64,000 nt of DNA from VRUE01 sp036376915. Its GTDB lineage: Bacteria; Actinomycetota; Thermoleophilia; Solirubrobacterales; 70-9. The notes under the pieces were generated by a model, which did no database searches, was not told where the DNA came from, and saw only the letters and a list, made by a program, of their open reading frames with translations. The stretch's first letter is position 1. Every line of letters starts with the position of its first letter. The stretch spans positions 1 to 64,000 of the forward strand of contig DASUZK010000023.1 in NCBI GenBank assembly GCA_036376915.1. The letters run 5' to 3'. This document shows positions 49,570 through 57,936 of this stretch, one piece after another. A program made the translations under genes and the position numbers.

Positions 49570-50214
49570 ATGATGAGCCGCATCTACGACGCCACCTGGG
49601 GGAGGTTCTTCTCGGCCGTCTACGACGGCCTGATGAAGTCGACCGAGGAGGCCGGTATGCGCGAGATCCGGCGAGAGGCGTTGTCGCAGGCACGTGGGCG
49701 CACGATCGACATCGGCGCCGGCACCGGCATCAACGTCGAGCTATATCCCGAGGCCATCACCGAGCTTTTGCTGGCCGAGCCGGACGAGCACATGCTCAAC
49801 AGGCTTCGACCGAAAGTGCCGGGGTGGGGGAGGGAAGTCTCCGTCGTGCAGGCGCCCGCCGATGGACTCCCCTACGACGACGACAGCTTCGACACCGCCG
49901 TCTTCACCCTGGTGCTCTGCACGGTGCCTGACCCACCGGCGGCCCTGCGCGAGGCGGCGCGGGTCCTGAAGCCCGGCGGCAAGCTGCTTTTCGTCGAGCA
50001 CGTGCGGTCCGAGGACCCGGGCCTGGCCCGCTGGCAGGACCGCCTGGAGGGCCCCTGGCGCTTCCTCGGCGACGGCTGCCACTGCAACCGCGACACCGTT
50101 GCCAACATAGAAGCCTCGCCGTTCGAGGTTGAGAAGGTCGTCAAAGGCGAGCTCCCAAAGTCACCGCCGCTCGTCAGGCCGCTCGTGCACGGCCAGGCCA
50201 CCCTCGCCGCTTAG
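49570..50214 (+). CDS. class I SAM-dependent methyltransferase
   Basis: Methyltransferase of 214 residues, UbiE/Methyltransf_11 type. The SAM motif is TIDIGAGTGINVELYPEA; the acidic end of strand 2 is LLLAEPDEHML; post-motif I is VVQAPADGLPYDDDSFDTAVFTLVLCTVPDP. VLKPGGKLLFVEHV is motif III. The C-terminal FLGDGCHCNRDTV is typical of small quinone or phospholipid methyltransferase-like proteins; the substrate is unknown. Two ATGs in tandem (49570, 49573) are equally possible starts. Confidence 0.82.
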   Translation: MMSRIYDATWGRFFSAVYDGLMKSTEEAGMREIRREALSQARGRTIDIGAGTGINVELYPEAITELLLAEPDEHMLNRLRPKVPGWGREVSVVQAPADGLPYDDDSFDTAVFTLVLCTVPDPPAALREAARVLKPGGKLLFVEHVRSEDPGLARWQDRLEGPWRFLGDGCHCNRDTVANIEASPFEVEKVVKGELPKSPPLVRPLVHGQATLAA

Positions 50215-50215
50215 C

Positions 50216-50262
50216 TTCCAGTGCGCTTTATCCCCCTATAGAGGGGGAAAGGCGCACCGGAA
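50216..50262. repeat. bulged hairpin repeat, copy 2
   Basis: TTCCAGTGCGC / GCGCACCGGAA stem with the same asymmetric centre as 14417-14465 (TTTATCCCC on one arm, GGGGGAAAGG on the other), in opposite orientation. It lies between convergent genes. Confidence 0.7.
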
Positions 50263-50313
50263 CCGCCCGGACGCGTGGATTCAACGCACGATAATGGTGG
50301 TTATGTCTACTTG

Positions 50314-51042
50314 TCAGCCGGCGGCCGTGGAGATGGCCGATTCGAGGGCCCCGGCGGATTCCGGGGTCCCCAGCGCTTCGGTGCCCTTCGCCCCGGGGCC
50401 TTCCATCGCGAAAGACGGCGTCCCGTTGAAGCCGAGTTCCTGGGCTTCCCTGGTCGATGCCGCGACTTCGCCGAGGACGGCTTTGCTTTTCCGGTCGCGA
50501 TTCCACTTGTCGACGTCGGGAACCCCCGCGCCTTCGGCTATCGCCGTGAGGAACTCGTCGGTGACGTAGCCCGAGCGCTCGGCGCCCTGGTTGCGGTAGA
50601 AGAGCTCGACGAAGCTCCAGCCGCGACCCTGCCTGCCGGCGGCGATCGCCGCGGCGCCGGCGGGGATCGACTGTTCGTCGATGATCACGAAGTTGCGGAA
50701 GCTCAGCTTCGCTTCGCCGCTGCGGACCTGGTTTTCGACGATCTGCGGGAGGACTTCTTCGGAGTAGCCCTTGCATACCGGGCACTGCAGGTCGGCGAAC
50801 TCGAGCACCGTCACCTCGGCACCGGGTTCGCCAAGGACCATGCCGTTCTGTGGGATCCCCGCCAATTCCTGCTTGACCTCGGCAATGCCGTCGAGGTCGC
50901 TGCTGTCACCACCGCTGTCGCTGCCCTGGTTCTGGCTGACGACGATCAGCACGACGACGACGGCCACCGCGATGAAAGCGATGGCGCTGGCGACCTTGAT
51001 CAGGCTCTGCCGACGGGCCTCTTGATCTTGATTCCCGTTCAT
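50314..51042 (-). CDS. DsbA-family membrane-anchored thiol oxidase
   Basis: Extracytoplasmic disulfide-forming protein of 242 residues. One N-terminal membrane helix (about 16-38) is followed by a thioredoxin fold with the active site FADLQCPVCKGYSEEV (CPVC). A helical insertion and the cis-Pro loop GFNGTPSFAMEG complete the fold. Its start overlaps the stop of the VKOR gene (ATGA), so the pair forms an oxidation module: DsbA oxidises substrates and VKOR re-oxidises DsbA. Confidence 0.92.
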   Translation of the reverse strand: MNGNQDQEARRQSLIKVASAIAFIAVAVVVVLIVVSQNQGSDSGGDSSDLDGIAEVKQELAGIPQNGMVLGEPGAEVTVLEFADLQCPVCKGYSEEVLPQIVENQVRSGEAKLSFRNFVIIDEQSIPAGAAAIAAGRQGRGWSFVELFYRNQGAERSGYVTDEFLTAIAEGAGVPDVDKWNRDRKSKAVLGEVAASTREAQELGFNGTPSFAMEGPGAKGTEALGTPESAGALESAISTAAG

Positions 51043-51470
51043 GGCTCGGTGCCCACGTAGGCAAGCATTCGGAGTGAATTCGTAGCAAACAGCAAGGTCA
51101 TCAAGGCCGCGCTGGCCACGCACCACTGGCAGATCGCCTCGATCGTGAAGACCTCGAGGTAGGTCAGGTAGAGGCTGTAGCCGAAGCCGACGAGGGCGAT
51201 CGCGAAGCCCGCCATGCGGGCGAGATCGCCGCGCAGAAGGGCGGCGGCGAGCAGCAGCGCGTAGCCGAAGATCCCGAAGACGGCGATGTTGACCCCGAAC
51301 AGGTGCGAGTAGGAGCTTTCGGCGACCGTCTGGCAGCCGTGCCCGCCGGCGACGCAAACCGGCGAGCCGCCTCCCGACTCCGCGATCGCGATGTAGGTGG
51401 CGACGCCGATGCCGAAGGTCGCGAGGAAGGTCGCGACCCCTCGCAACGTCCCCTCTGCCGGCGCCTTCAT
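51039..51470 (-). CDS. VKOR-family disulfide oxidoreductase
   Basis: Four-helix membrane protein of 143 residues, homologue of vitamin K epoxide reductase. It replaces DsbB in actinobacteria and passes electrons to quinone. The loop Cys pair is in SPVCVAGGHGCQTV and the active-site pair in EAICQWCVASA (CxxC). It is coupled to the DsbA gene downstream. The ATG has TAGCGT 7 bases upstream. Confidence 0.92.
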   Translation of the reverse strand: MKAPAEGTLRGVATFLATFGIGVATYIAIAESGGGSPVCVAGGHGCQTVAESSYSHLFGVNIAVFGIFGYALLLAAALLRGDLARMAGFAIALVGFGYSLYLTYLEVFTIEAICQWCVASAALMTLLFATNSLRMLAYVGTEP

Positions 51471-51477
51471 CGTCGCA

Positions 51478-51483
51478 ACGCTA
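51478..51483 (-). promoter_or_regulatory. -10 box TAGCGT before the VKOR gene
   Basis: TAGCGT on the minus strand, 7 bases before the ATG at 51470. Confidence 0.5.
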
Positions 51484-51504
51484 TTGGAAGCCTCTTTGTA
51501 AAAC

Positions 51505-52344
51505 CTAAGAGCCCGCGGCGAAGGCCGCGATCGCGCGCGAGAGCTTGCCGCCCTGCCAGGCGAGCGGCGACTCCCCGGGCTCCTCGCCGATCAGCTGAGC
51601 CTGCGGGATCCGCTCGGCGTAATCGGCCGCGACCTCGTACGGGTGGCCGGGGTCGGCCGCGTCGTGGCTCGCCACGACCAGCGTCGGGACCTCGATCGAC
51701 TCCAGGTCCCCGAGGCTCTCGAACGGCTTCGAGCGCGGGACCTGGCGCAACGCCTCGACGATCGCATCGAGGTGCCGGTGGCGCAGCATCCGCTCACGGG
51801 TGAAGCGCAGGACCGAGTCGCGCCAGCGGAGGTCGATCTGCTGGTGCCGGTCGACGTAGGCGACGAAGCCCTCGACGCCTTCACGCTCTAGCGCCCCGGC
51901 AAGGCCGTCCCAGTAGCCGAGCGACTCCTCGGCGGCGGCCGAACCCGGGTAGCTCGGCCCGATCGCGACCAGGCCCGCGAGCCGCCCGGGATGGCGCAAC
52001 GCGTAGGCGATCGCCGTGTGGGCGCCCATCGAGTGGCCGCCGAGCAGAAAGGGACCCGCGTCGACCTGGGACTCGACGACCGACTCCAGGTCGTCCACCA
52101 GCTCCGGGTATCCATAACCCCCGCCCCCATGTGCGGGGTCGGACTCGCCATGGCCGCGCGCGTCGTAGGTGACCACGGCATGCCCGGCACGCTCCAGCGC
52201 TCGCGATCCGTGGACGACCGAGCCGCGGGTCGCCGTCAGCCCATGACAGAGGACCACCGGCATCCCCTCCCCCGCCGCCTCGCCGCGGATGGCGAGCCCG
52301 TCGCCGACCGTGAACGCACGCGGCTCGGCACTTCCCGTGGGCAT
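51505..52344 (-). CDS. alpha/beta hydrolase
   Basis: Soluble serine hydrolase of 279 residues. The oxyanion strand is VVLCHGLTATRGS; the nucleophile is in LGGHSMGAHTAIAYAL. The His expected near the C-terminus is hard to place: the end reads EEPGESPLAWQGGKLSRAIAAF, where the usual GxxH motif is not evident. It may therefore be an altered or inactive member. Its ATG shares a base with the bcp stop, so both belong to one unit. Confidence 0.8.
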   Translation of the reverse strand: MPTGSAEPRAFTVGDGLAIRGEAAGEGMPVVLCHGLTATRGSVVHGSRALERAGHAVVTYDARGHGESDPAHGGGGYGYPELVDDLESVVESQVDAGPFLLGGHSMGAHTAIAYALRHPGRLAGLVAIGPSYPGSAAAEESLGYWDGLAGALEREGVEGFVAYVDRHQQIDLRWRDSVLRFTRERMLRHRHLDAIVEALRQVPRSKPFESLGDLESIEVPTLVVASHDAADPGHPYEVAADYAERIPQAQLIGEEPGESPLAWQGGKLSRAIAAFAAGS

Positions 52345-52844
52345 CAGCCCAGGGTGGCGAGGGCGCGCTCGATGTCGCCGACCGACTGGAAGGTCGCCCC
52401 CGTCCGCGAGACGTGTCGGTGACGGACGATTCCCTCGCGGTCGATGACGAAGATCGACCGCATCACGTAGCGGCCTCCCGGCACGTCCTTCAGCTCGGTG
52501 AAGCGAGCGAGCGGTCCCAGCCAGGCGGTGACGCCGTAGCGCTTGCTCACCTCGAGCCGCTCGTCGGCCAGCAGCGGCACGTTGAGCTCCTGCTCTTCGA
52601 CCCAGCGCTCGTGCGAGTCAACCGACTGGGGCGAGATCCCGACCACCTCGGCATCGAGCGCATCTAGACGCTCGGAGCTGTCGCGATAGGAGCAGAACTG
52701 CTTGGTGCAGACGGTGGTCGCGTCGCCCGGGTAGAAGGCGAGGACGACGTTGCGGCCGCGGTGCTCGGAGAGCCTGAAGATCTGACCGCCGGTGCCCGGC
52801 AACTCGAAATCGGGTGCCGCGTCCCCTACGTCGACCTTGGCCAT
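52344..52844 (-). CDS. bcp: peroxiredoxin, BCP/AhpC-TSA family
   Basis: Thiol peroxidase of 166 residues. The thioredoxin-like fold starts VGDAAPDFELPGTGGQIFRLSEHRG. The peroxidatic Cys is in YPGDATTVCTKQFCSYRD; the second Cys five residues later is the resolving Cys of the BCP type. The C-terminal DREGIVRHRHVSR completes the fold. The ATG at 52844 has TAGGCT 7 bases upstream. Confidence 0.9.
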   Translation of the reverse strand: MAKVDVGDAAPDFELPGTGGQIFRLSEHRGRNVVLAFYPGDATTVCTKQFCSYRDSSERLDALDAEVVGISPQSVDSHERWVEEQELNVPLLADERLEVSKRYGVTAWLGPLARFTELKDVPGGRYVMRSIFVIDREGIVRHRHVSRTGATFQSVGDIERALATLG

Positions 52845-52851
52845 GGGCCAG

Positions 52852-52857
52852 AGCCTA
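52852..52857 (-). promoter_or_regulatory. -10 box TAGGCT before bcp
   Basis: TAGGCT on the minus strand, 7 bases before the ATG at 52844. Confidence 0.5.
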
Positions 52858-52866
52858 GGGCAGTTG

Positions 52867-52914
52867 GGAGGGCTTGGCGAAACCCCCGCCCACGCGGGTT
52901 TCGCCAAACCCTCC
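52867..52914 (-). terminator. 19-bp hairpin after the cyclophilin gene
   Basis: Arms GGAGGGCTTGGCGAAACCC / GGGTTTCGCCAAACCCTCC with one mismatch. It touches the cyclophilin stop codon and precedes the bcp -10 box. Probable terminator. Confidence 0.6.
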
Positions 52915-53609
52915 TAGCCCTTTTCGATCGTCATCTCTTCGATCAGAACCGTCTGGGTGGGCGCACCGTCTCCACCTTCGCCGGGACCGAGCGCCTCGAT
53001 CCGTTCGACGACGTCGTAGCCTTCGCTGACCCTGCCGACCAGCGCGTATTCCGGCGGCAGCCCCGCGTCCGGCGCGGTGACGACGTAGAACTGGCTGCCG
53101 GAGCGCCCCGGCGGCTCCGCCGAGCTCTTCGCCATCGCCACGATGCCCTTGGTGTAGGCGAGGTTCGGCGGCGGCTTCTCGTCGACGCTGTAGCCGGGCC
53201 CGCCGGTGCCGGTGCCTTCCGGGTCGCCGCCCTGGATCACGAACCCTGGCGCGACCCGGTGGAAGGTGAGGTCGTCGTAGAAGCCTTCCTCGGCGAGGAA
53301 GGCGAAGGAGTTCGCCGTCTTCGGCGCGCGCTGGGTGTCGAGTGCGATCTCGAAGGTGCCGCAACTGGTCTCGACGACAGCTGTCGCTTCCTCGCCCTCT
53401 GTCAGCACCTGCTTCGGCTTCGCGAAGCTGGCCGCCTTCGGCTTCGGCGCTTCGACTTCCGTACAGCCGTCCGCGCTCGCGGTCGTCGCGGTGGTGGAGT
53501 CCTCGCCGCCGGCGCGCCCGATCAGGATCGCCGCGACCACGCCGACGGCGATCAGCGCGAAGACGCCGAGAATGATCAGGCGCCGGTCGAACCCCTTCTG
53601 CTCCTCCAT
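52914..53609 (-). CDS. membrane-anchored cyclophilin-type peptidyl-prolyl isomerase
   Basis: Prolyl isomerase of 231 residues. One N-terminal membrane helix (about 9-31) is followed by a Thr/Ala linker. The cyclophilin domain begins near residue 80: FEIALDTQRAPKTANSFAFLAEEGFYDDLTFHRVAPGFVIQGGDPEGTGTGGPGY (quoted in part) holds the catalytic Arg in FHRV, and GSQFYVV is the second block. The domain probably works outside the membrane on exported proteins. The ATG has TAGGCT 8 bases upstream. Confidence 0.92.
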   Translation of the reverse strand: MEEQKGFDRRLIILGVFALIAVGVVAAILIGRAGGEDSTTATTASADGCTEVEAPKPKAASFAKPKQVLTEGEEATAVVETSCGTFEIALDTQRAPKTANSFAFLAEEGFYDDLTFHRVAPGFVIQGGDPEGTGTGGPGYSVDEKPPPNLAYTKGIVAMAKSSAEPPGRSGSQFYVVTAPDAGLPPEYALVGRVSEGYDVVERIEALGPGEGGDGAPTQTVLIEEMTIEKG

Positions 53610-53617
53610 CGCGCCGG

Positions 53618-53623
53618 AGCCTA
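53618..53623 (-). promoter_or_regulatory. -10 box TAGGCT before the cyclophilin gene
   Basis: TAGGCT on the minus strand, 8 bases before the ATG at 53609. Confidence 0.5.
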
Positions 53624-53632
53624 GATGATCGA

Positions 53633-54148
53633 GTGGCTGCCTCGGCGCTTGCGATCATCGGGTCCGTGGCCTCTTCGTTGCTGATCTCGCTGGCGTCCGC
53701 GGTGCTCCACGTGCCACCGCCGGAGCGCGCCCTGGTCGTCGGCTGCGCCGACGGCGAGGCCGTATTGCTGCTGGCGCGCGAGTTCCCGGCGGCACGGGTG
53801 CGCGGGCTCGACCCGTCCGCCGACTTGGTCCGTCAGGCAACCGCCCAGGTCGGCCTCGACCCCGAGGGCCGGGTCGCGTTCAAGGTGGGCAAGGCCTCCT
53901 CCCTCCCCTACCCCGACCAGTTCTTCGACCTCGTCGTCCAGCCGCGTGGAGCCCCGCGGCCCAAGGAGGTTGCGCGGGTGCTGGGCCCGGGCGGTCACCT
54001 GATCTTCTCCGAGCACCCGAGATGGGCCCCGCGGCCACGGCCCGAGTCTCTTGCCCGAGGGCTCGCCAGGCATGGCTTCGTCGCGGTGTGGACCGAGGCG
54101 GCCGGAAACGGCAACTTCTACGTCGCCCGCCTCGGCCGGCCCGACTGA
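53633..54148 (+). CDS. SAM-dependent methyltransferase-like protein
   Basis: Protein of 171 residues with a Rossmann-like methyltransferase core: ALVVGCADGEAVLLLAREFPAARVRGLDPSADLVRQA, VAFKVGKASSLPYPDQFFDLVV and EVARVLGPGGHLIFSEH. It opens with a hydrophobic stretch (LAIIGSVASSLLISLASAVLHV) that could anchor it. Motif I is VVGCADGEA instead of the usual GxGxG, so cofactor binding may be weakened. Substrate is unknown. GTG start, uncertain. Confidence 0.65.
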   Translation: MAASALAIIGSVASSLLISLASAVLHVPPPERALVVGCADGEAVLLLAREFPAARVRGLDPSADLVRQATAQVGLDPEGRVAFKVGKASSLPYPDQFFDLVVQPRGAPRPKEVARVLGPGGHLIFSEHPRWAPRPRPESLARGLARHGFVAVWTEAAGNGNFYVARLGRPD

Positions 54149-54163
54149 CCCGCGCCGTCCATC

Positions 54164-54169
54164 TAGGCT
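54164..54169 (+). promoter_or_regulatory. -10 box TAGGCT before the lipid-kinase-like gene
   Basis: TAGGCT, 9 bases before the ATG at 54179. Confidence 0.45.
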
Positions 54170-54178
54170 GCCGACTCG

Positions 54179-55072
54179 ATGGCAATCGAGGGAATGCCGC
54201 TCACCCTGCTGGTCAACCCGCACTCCGCGCACGGCCGTACGCTGAAGCTGCTGCCCAAGGTCGAGCAGGAGCTCGACCAGCGGCGGATCTCGTTCCGGGT
54301 CGAGCGGACGAAGGGCCTCGAGGACGGCGTGGAGCGGGCGCTGCGCGCGGTCGAGGCTGGAGAGCTGCCCGTCGTCTGCAGCGGCGACGGCCTCGTCGGC
54401 GCCGTCGGCGGGGCGATGGCTGGGGCCGAGACGCCGCTGGGGATCGTCCCGGGCGGGCGCGGCAACGACCTCGCCCGCGTGCTCGGCATCCCCGACGACC
54501 CGGCCGGCGCCGTCGCGGTCCTGGACGCTGGGGAGAGCCGGCAGATCGACGTCGGCGAGGCCAATGGCTAGCGCTTCCTCGGCATAGTCAGCGTCGGCTT
54601 CGACTCCGAAGCCAACCGAGTCGCCAACGAGACGTCCTTCATGCGCGGCAACCTCGTCTACGCATACGCCGCCGTCCGCACGCTGCTGGCCTGGAAACCG
54701 GGTCGCTTCACGATCCGGGTCGACGAGGAGCGCTACCGGTTCACCGGCTACTCGGTCTCGGTCGCCAACAGCCGCGCCTTCGGCGGCGGCATGTACATCG
54801 CGCCCGACGCCGAGCTCGACGACGGCGAGTTCGACGTCGTCACCGTCGGCGAGGGAAGCAAGCTGCGCTTCGTGGGTAACCTGCCGAAGGTGTTCAAGGG
54901 CACCCACGTCGAGGAGGAGCAGGTTCGCGTCTTCCGTGCCCCCCACCTGGAGCTGACCGCGAGCCGCCCCTTTCCCGTCTACGCGGACGGCGAGCACCTC
55001 ACCGAGCTCCCCGCCTCGCTGCGCATCCTGCCCCGCGCCCTCAACGTGCTCGCGCCCGCGGCCGGGCCTTGA
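54179..55072 (+). pseudogene. diacylglycerol/lipid kinase-like gene with in-frame amber codon
   Basis: The reading frame encodes a 297-codon YegS/DagK-type lipid kinase but is cut by one TAG at 54569-54571. The part before the stop has LTLLVNPHSAHGRTLKLLP, CSGDGLVGAVGGAMAG (family GGDGT region, with Leu for Thr) and IVPGGRGNDLARVLGIP. The part after it continues in the same frame: RFLGIVSVGFDSEANRVAN, GGGMYIAPDAELDDGEFDVV and YADGEHLTELP. No frameshift exists, so one base change (for example from CAG or TGG) explains it. It may be a recent pseudogene, a read-through gene or a sequence error. The second half overlaps murT at its stop. Confidence 0.85.
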
Positions 55073-56442
55073 CCACCTTCGGCGCGAAGGTCGCCCTCGC
55101 CCGTGCGGCGGGTGCCGCCAGCCGCAGGAGCGGTCGCGGTGGCGGCACGACTCTCCCCGGGCGCATCCTGCTGACGCTGGAGCCCGAGGCGCTGCGGCGC
55201 CTGGGCGCGAGCCTCGACGGCGGCACGACGATCGTCAGCGCCACCAACGGCAAGACGACCACGACGGGGATGATCGCCGCGCTCCTCGAAGCCGACGGTC
55301 GCCGCCCGGTCCACAACCGGGCGGGCTCGAACATGACCTGGGGCGTCGCCACGGCCCTTCTGGAGCAGAGGGGGCGAGAGGGCCTCTTCGAGGTCGACGA
55401 GGCCTGTCTCTCGCGGGTGGCCGCCGAGCTGGATCCTTCGCTGATCGTCCTCGGCAACCTCTTCCGCGACCAACTCGACCGCTACGGCGAGATGGAGGCC
55501 CTGGTCGATGACTGGGCGCCTACTGTCGAAGCACGGGCGGACCGCACGCGTTTCGTCCTCAACGCAGACGACCCGGCGATCGCGGACCTCGGCCGCGACG
55601 CCGGCGGCGAGCCGCGTGACGGCATCGCCTACTTCGGCATCGAGGATCCCTCGCAGGCGCTGCCCGAGCTGCAGCACGCCTTCGACGCCAAGCACTGCCG
55701 CCGCTGCGGCCATCCCTATGCCTACGAGCGGGCCTTCGTCGGCCACCTCGGCCACTACTCGTGCGCCGGCTGCGGCGCGAGGCGCCCCCGGCCCACGGTG
55801 GCGGCGACCGAGATCGAGCTGCTCGGCATGGAGGGGTCCCGCGTCGCCCTGCGCACGCCCGCCGGCCCGATCCGACTGGAGCTCCCCGTTCCGGGCCTCT
55901 ACAACGTCTACAACGCCCTGGCCGCGGTCGCCGCCGGGCTGGAGCTCGGCGTGGCGCCGGAGCAGATCTCCCCCGCCCTGGCCAAGATGAAGGCGGCGTT
56001 CGGCCGCGTCGAGACGATCGAGGTCGCCGGGACGCCGCTATCGATCCTGCTGATCAAGAACCCGGTCGGCGCCAACGAGGTGCTGCGCACGCTCCGCCCC
56101 GAGGCCGGCGAGGAAGGGCTGGACCTCTGGATCGCGCTCAACGACCGGACCGCCGACGGGCGCGACGTCTCCTGGGTCTGGGACGCCGACTTCGAGCTGC
56201 TGGACGGCGCGGTGCGCCGGGTCCTCTGCGCCGGGACACGAGCCCCGGAGCTTGCGGTACGCCTGAAGTACGCTGGTTGGCCAGTGGAGGCGATCGAAGT
56301 GGAGGCGGAGATCGGGCCCTCGCTCGACCGGGCGCTGGAGGGCGCCAACGGGCGCCTCTTCGCCCTCCCCACCTACACCGCCCTGATGGAGCTGCGCAAG
56401 CTGCTCGCGGACCGCGGGCACGCGGAGGAGTTCTGGCGATGA
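55069..56442 (+). CDS. murT: lipid II isoglutaminyl synthase, MurT subunit
   Basis: Mur-ligase-like subunit that, with GatD, amidates the D-Glu of lipid II to D-isoglutamine. It has 457 residues. The ATP loop is TIVSATNGKTTTTGMIAALLE. A four-Cys zinc ribbon (CRRCGHPY ... YSCAGCGARRP) sits in the middle domain. The DUF1727 C-terminal domain has LLIKNPVGANEVLRTL and the Asp-rich ALNDRTADGRDVSWVWD. A TTG start overlaps the previous stop. A methyltransferase gene separates it from gatD, which is unusual. Confidence 0.95.
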   Translation: MTTFGAKVALARAAGAASRRSGRGGGTTLPGRILLTLEPEALRRLGASLDGGTTIVSATNGKTTTTGMIAALLEADGRRPVHNRAGSNMTWGVATALLEQRGREGLFEVDEACLSRVAAELDPSLIVLGNLFRDQLDRYGEMEALVDDWAPTVEARADRTRFVLNADDPAIADLGRDAGGEPRDGIAYFGIEDPSQALPELQHAFDAKHCRRCGHPYAYERAFVGHLGHYSCAGCGARRPRPTVAATEIELLGMEGSRVALRTPAGPIRLELPVPGLYNVYNALAAVAAGLELGVAPEQISPALAKMKAAFGRVETIEVAGTPLSILLIKNPVGANEVLRTLRPEAGEEGLDLWIALNDRTADGRDVSWVWDADFELLDGAVRRVLCAGTRAPELAVRLKYAGWPVEAIEVEAEIGPSLDRALEGANGRLFALPTYTALMELRKLLADRGHAEEFWR

Positions 56443-57191
56443 GCCTGCTCTTCGGGAGCGACTCGGAGGCGGTCATCTGGAATGAAGTGGAGTGCGGCGA
56501 CTACGAGGCCGACCTGCCGCTCTGGGAGGAGCTGGCCGCATCGCTCGACGAGGACGACGCGATCATGGAGCTCGGCTGCGGCGCCGGCCGGGTCGTCCGC
56601 CACCTCTCCGCTCGCCTGCCCAACCTGGTCATCGGCCTCGACCGCGACCCCAACCTGGTGCAAGCCGTGTGGGACAAGTGCCGGGGGACGTCTGGAGATG
56701 CGGAGGTGGAGGACGTCCGCGACTTCGGCCCGTTCGGGACCATGTTCAGCTTGATCCTCGCCCCGATGCAGCTGATCCAGCTCCTGGGCGGCAGCGAAGA
56801 GCGAGGCGACTGCCTCCGGTGCACGGCCGACTGCATGGACCCCGGAGGCAGGGCCGCCTTCGCCATCGTCGAGGAGCTGAGGCCGGCGTCGCCAGAATCG
56901 CTCCCACCGCTGCCCGACGTGCGCCAGGTGGACGGTTGGATCTACTCGAGCCTGCCGCTGGAGCCGGTCGTCGATTCGGAGCGAATCCTGTTGCGCCGCC
57001 TGCGCCAGACCGTCGACCCGGACGGGAACATGGACGACGAGACGAACGAGGTCGAGCTGCGGCTTCTCAGCGCCGAGGAGCTCGAAGGCGAGGCCGCCAA
57101 GGCCGGGCTCCTACCGATCGGCCGACGCGAGATCGCCGCGACAGAGGCCCACGTCGGCTCGACCGTGGTGCTGCTGGAGAAGGCGCCGTGA
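56439..57191 (+). CDS. SAM-dependent methyltransferase between murT and gatD
   Basis: Methyltransferase of 250 residues. Motif I is IMELGCGAGRVVRHLSARLPNLVIGLDRDPNLV. It continues VEDVRDFGPFGTMFSLILAPMQLIQLL and GGRAAFAIVEE. The C-terminal half has an antiparallel region (IYSSLPLEPVVDSERILLRRLRQTV) common in small-molecule methyltransferases. The substrate is not readable. The ATG overlaps the murT stop and the stop overlaps the gatD GTG, so it is made with the amidation complex. A cell-wall or precursor substrate is a reasonable guess only. Confidence 0.85.
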   Translation: MSLLFGSDSEAVIWNEVECGDYEADLPLWEELAASLDEDDAIMELGCGAGRVVRHLSARLPNLVIGLDRDPNLVQAVWDKCRGTSGDAEVEDVRDFGPFGTMFSLILAPMQLIQLLGGSEERGDCLRCTADCMDPGGRAAFAIVEELRPASPESLPPLPDVRQVDGWIYSSLPLEPVVDSERILLRRLRQTVDPDGNMDDETNEVELRLLSAEELEGEAAKAGLLPIGRREIAATEAHVGSTVVLLEKAP

Positions 57192-57928
57192 CGGAGCTGC
57201 GGCTGCTCGCCCTCTATCCCGAGCAGATGAACATCTACGCCGACCGCGGCAACATCGTCTTCCTGCGACGGCGCTGCGAGTGGCGTGGCATCGGCTTCGA
57301 GTACGCCGCCGCGGGGCCCGGCGAGCGCTTCGAGCCCGGATCTCATGACCTCGTCTACCTCGGCGGTGGCCAGGATCGCGACCAGCGCGCCGTGGCCGCC
57401 GACATGGTCGAGACCAAGCGCGAGGCGCTGGGCGCCGCGCTCGCCGACGGCGCCGCCGTGCTCGCGGTCTGCGGCGGCTACCAGCTGCTCGGCAACAGCT
57501 ACCAACTCGGCGAGGAGCGGCTCCCAGGGCTCGGCCTGGCCGACCTGGAGACGGTGCGCAAGCCCGGCCCGCGACTGACCGGCAACGTCGCGATCGAGGT
57601 CGACCTCGGCGGCGGCGGCCGCACCGTGGCCGGTTTCGAGAACCACGGCGGCCGCACCTACCTCGGGCCCGGCGAAGAACCGTTCGGCCGCGTGGTCGAG
57701 GGCTTCGGCAACAACGGCGAGGACGGCCTCGAGGGCGTCGTCAAGGACAACCTGATCGGCACCTACCTGCACGGCCCTCTCCTCCCCAAGAACGCCTGGC
57801 TGGCCGACCACCTGATCGCCCTGGCCCTCGAGCGCCGCTACGGCGAGCCCCCCGAGCTCGACCCCCTCGACGACACCCTAGAGCTGGCGGCTCACCAGAG
57901 CGCCCGGGACGCCGCCGGCGCTCGTTAG
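57188..57928 (+). CDS. gatD: lipid II isoglutaminyl synthase, glutaminase subunit GatD
   Basis: CobB/CobQ-like glutamine amidotransferase that feeds ammonia to MurT. It has 246 residues. It begins LRLLALYPEQMNIYADRGNI. The nucleophile is Cys95 in VLAVCGGYQLLGNSY; the partner His is in GTYLHGPLLPKNAWLAD. FENHGGRTYLGPGEEP is a GatD block. Starts at a GTG inside the methyltransferase stop. Its 3' end is only 8 bases from the convergent NHL gene. Confidence 0.95.
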   Translation: MTELRLLALYPEQMNIYADRGNIVFLRRRCEWRGIGFEYAAAGPGERFEPGSHDLVYLGGGQDRDQRAVAADMVETKREALGAALADGAAVLAVCGGYQLLGNSYQLGEERLPGLGLADLETVRKPGPRLTGNVAIEVDLGGGGRTVAGFENHGGRTYLGPGEEPFGRVVEGFGNNGEDGLEGVVKDNLIGTYLHGPLLPKNAWLADHLIALALERRYGEPPELDPLDDTLELAAHQSARDAAGAR

Positions 57929-57936
57929 CGGCCGCG

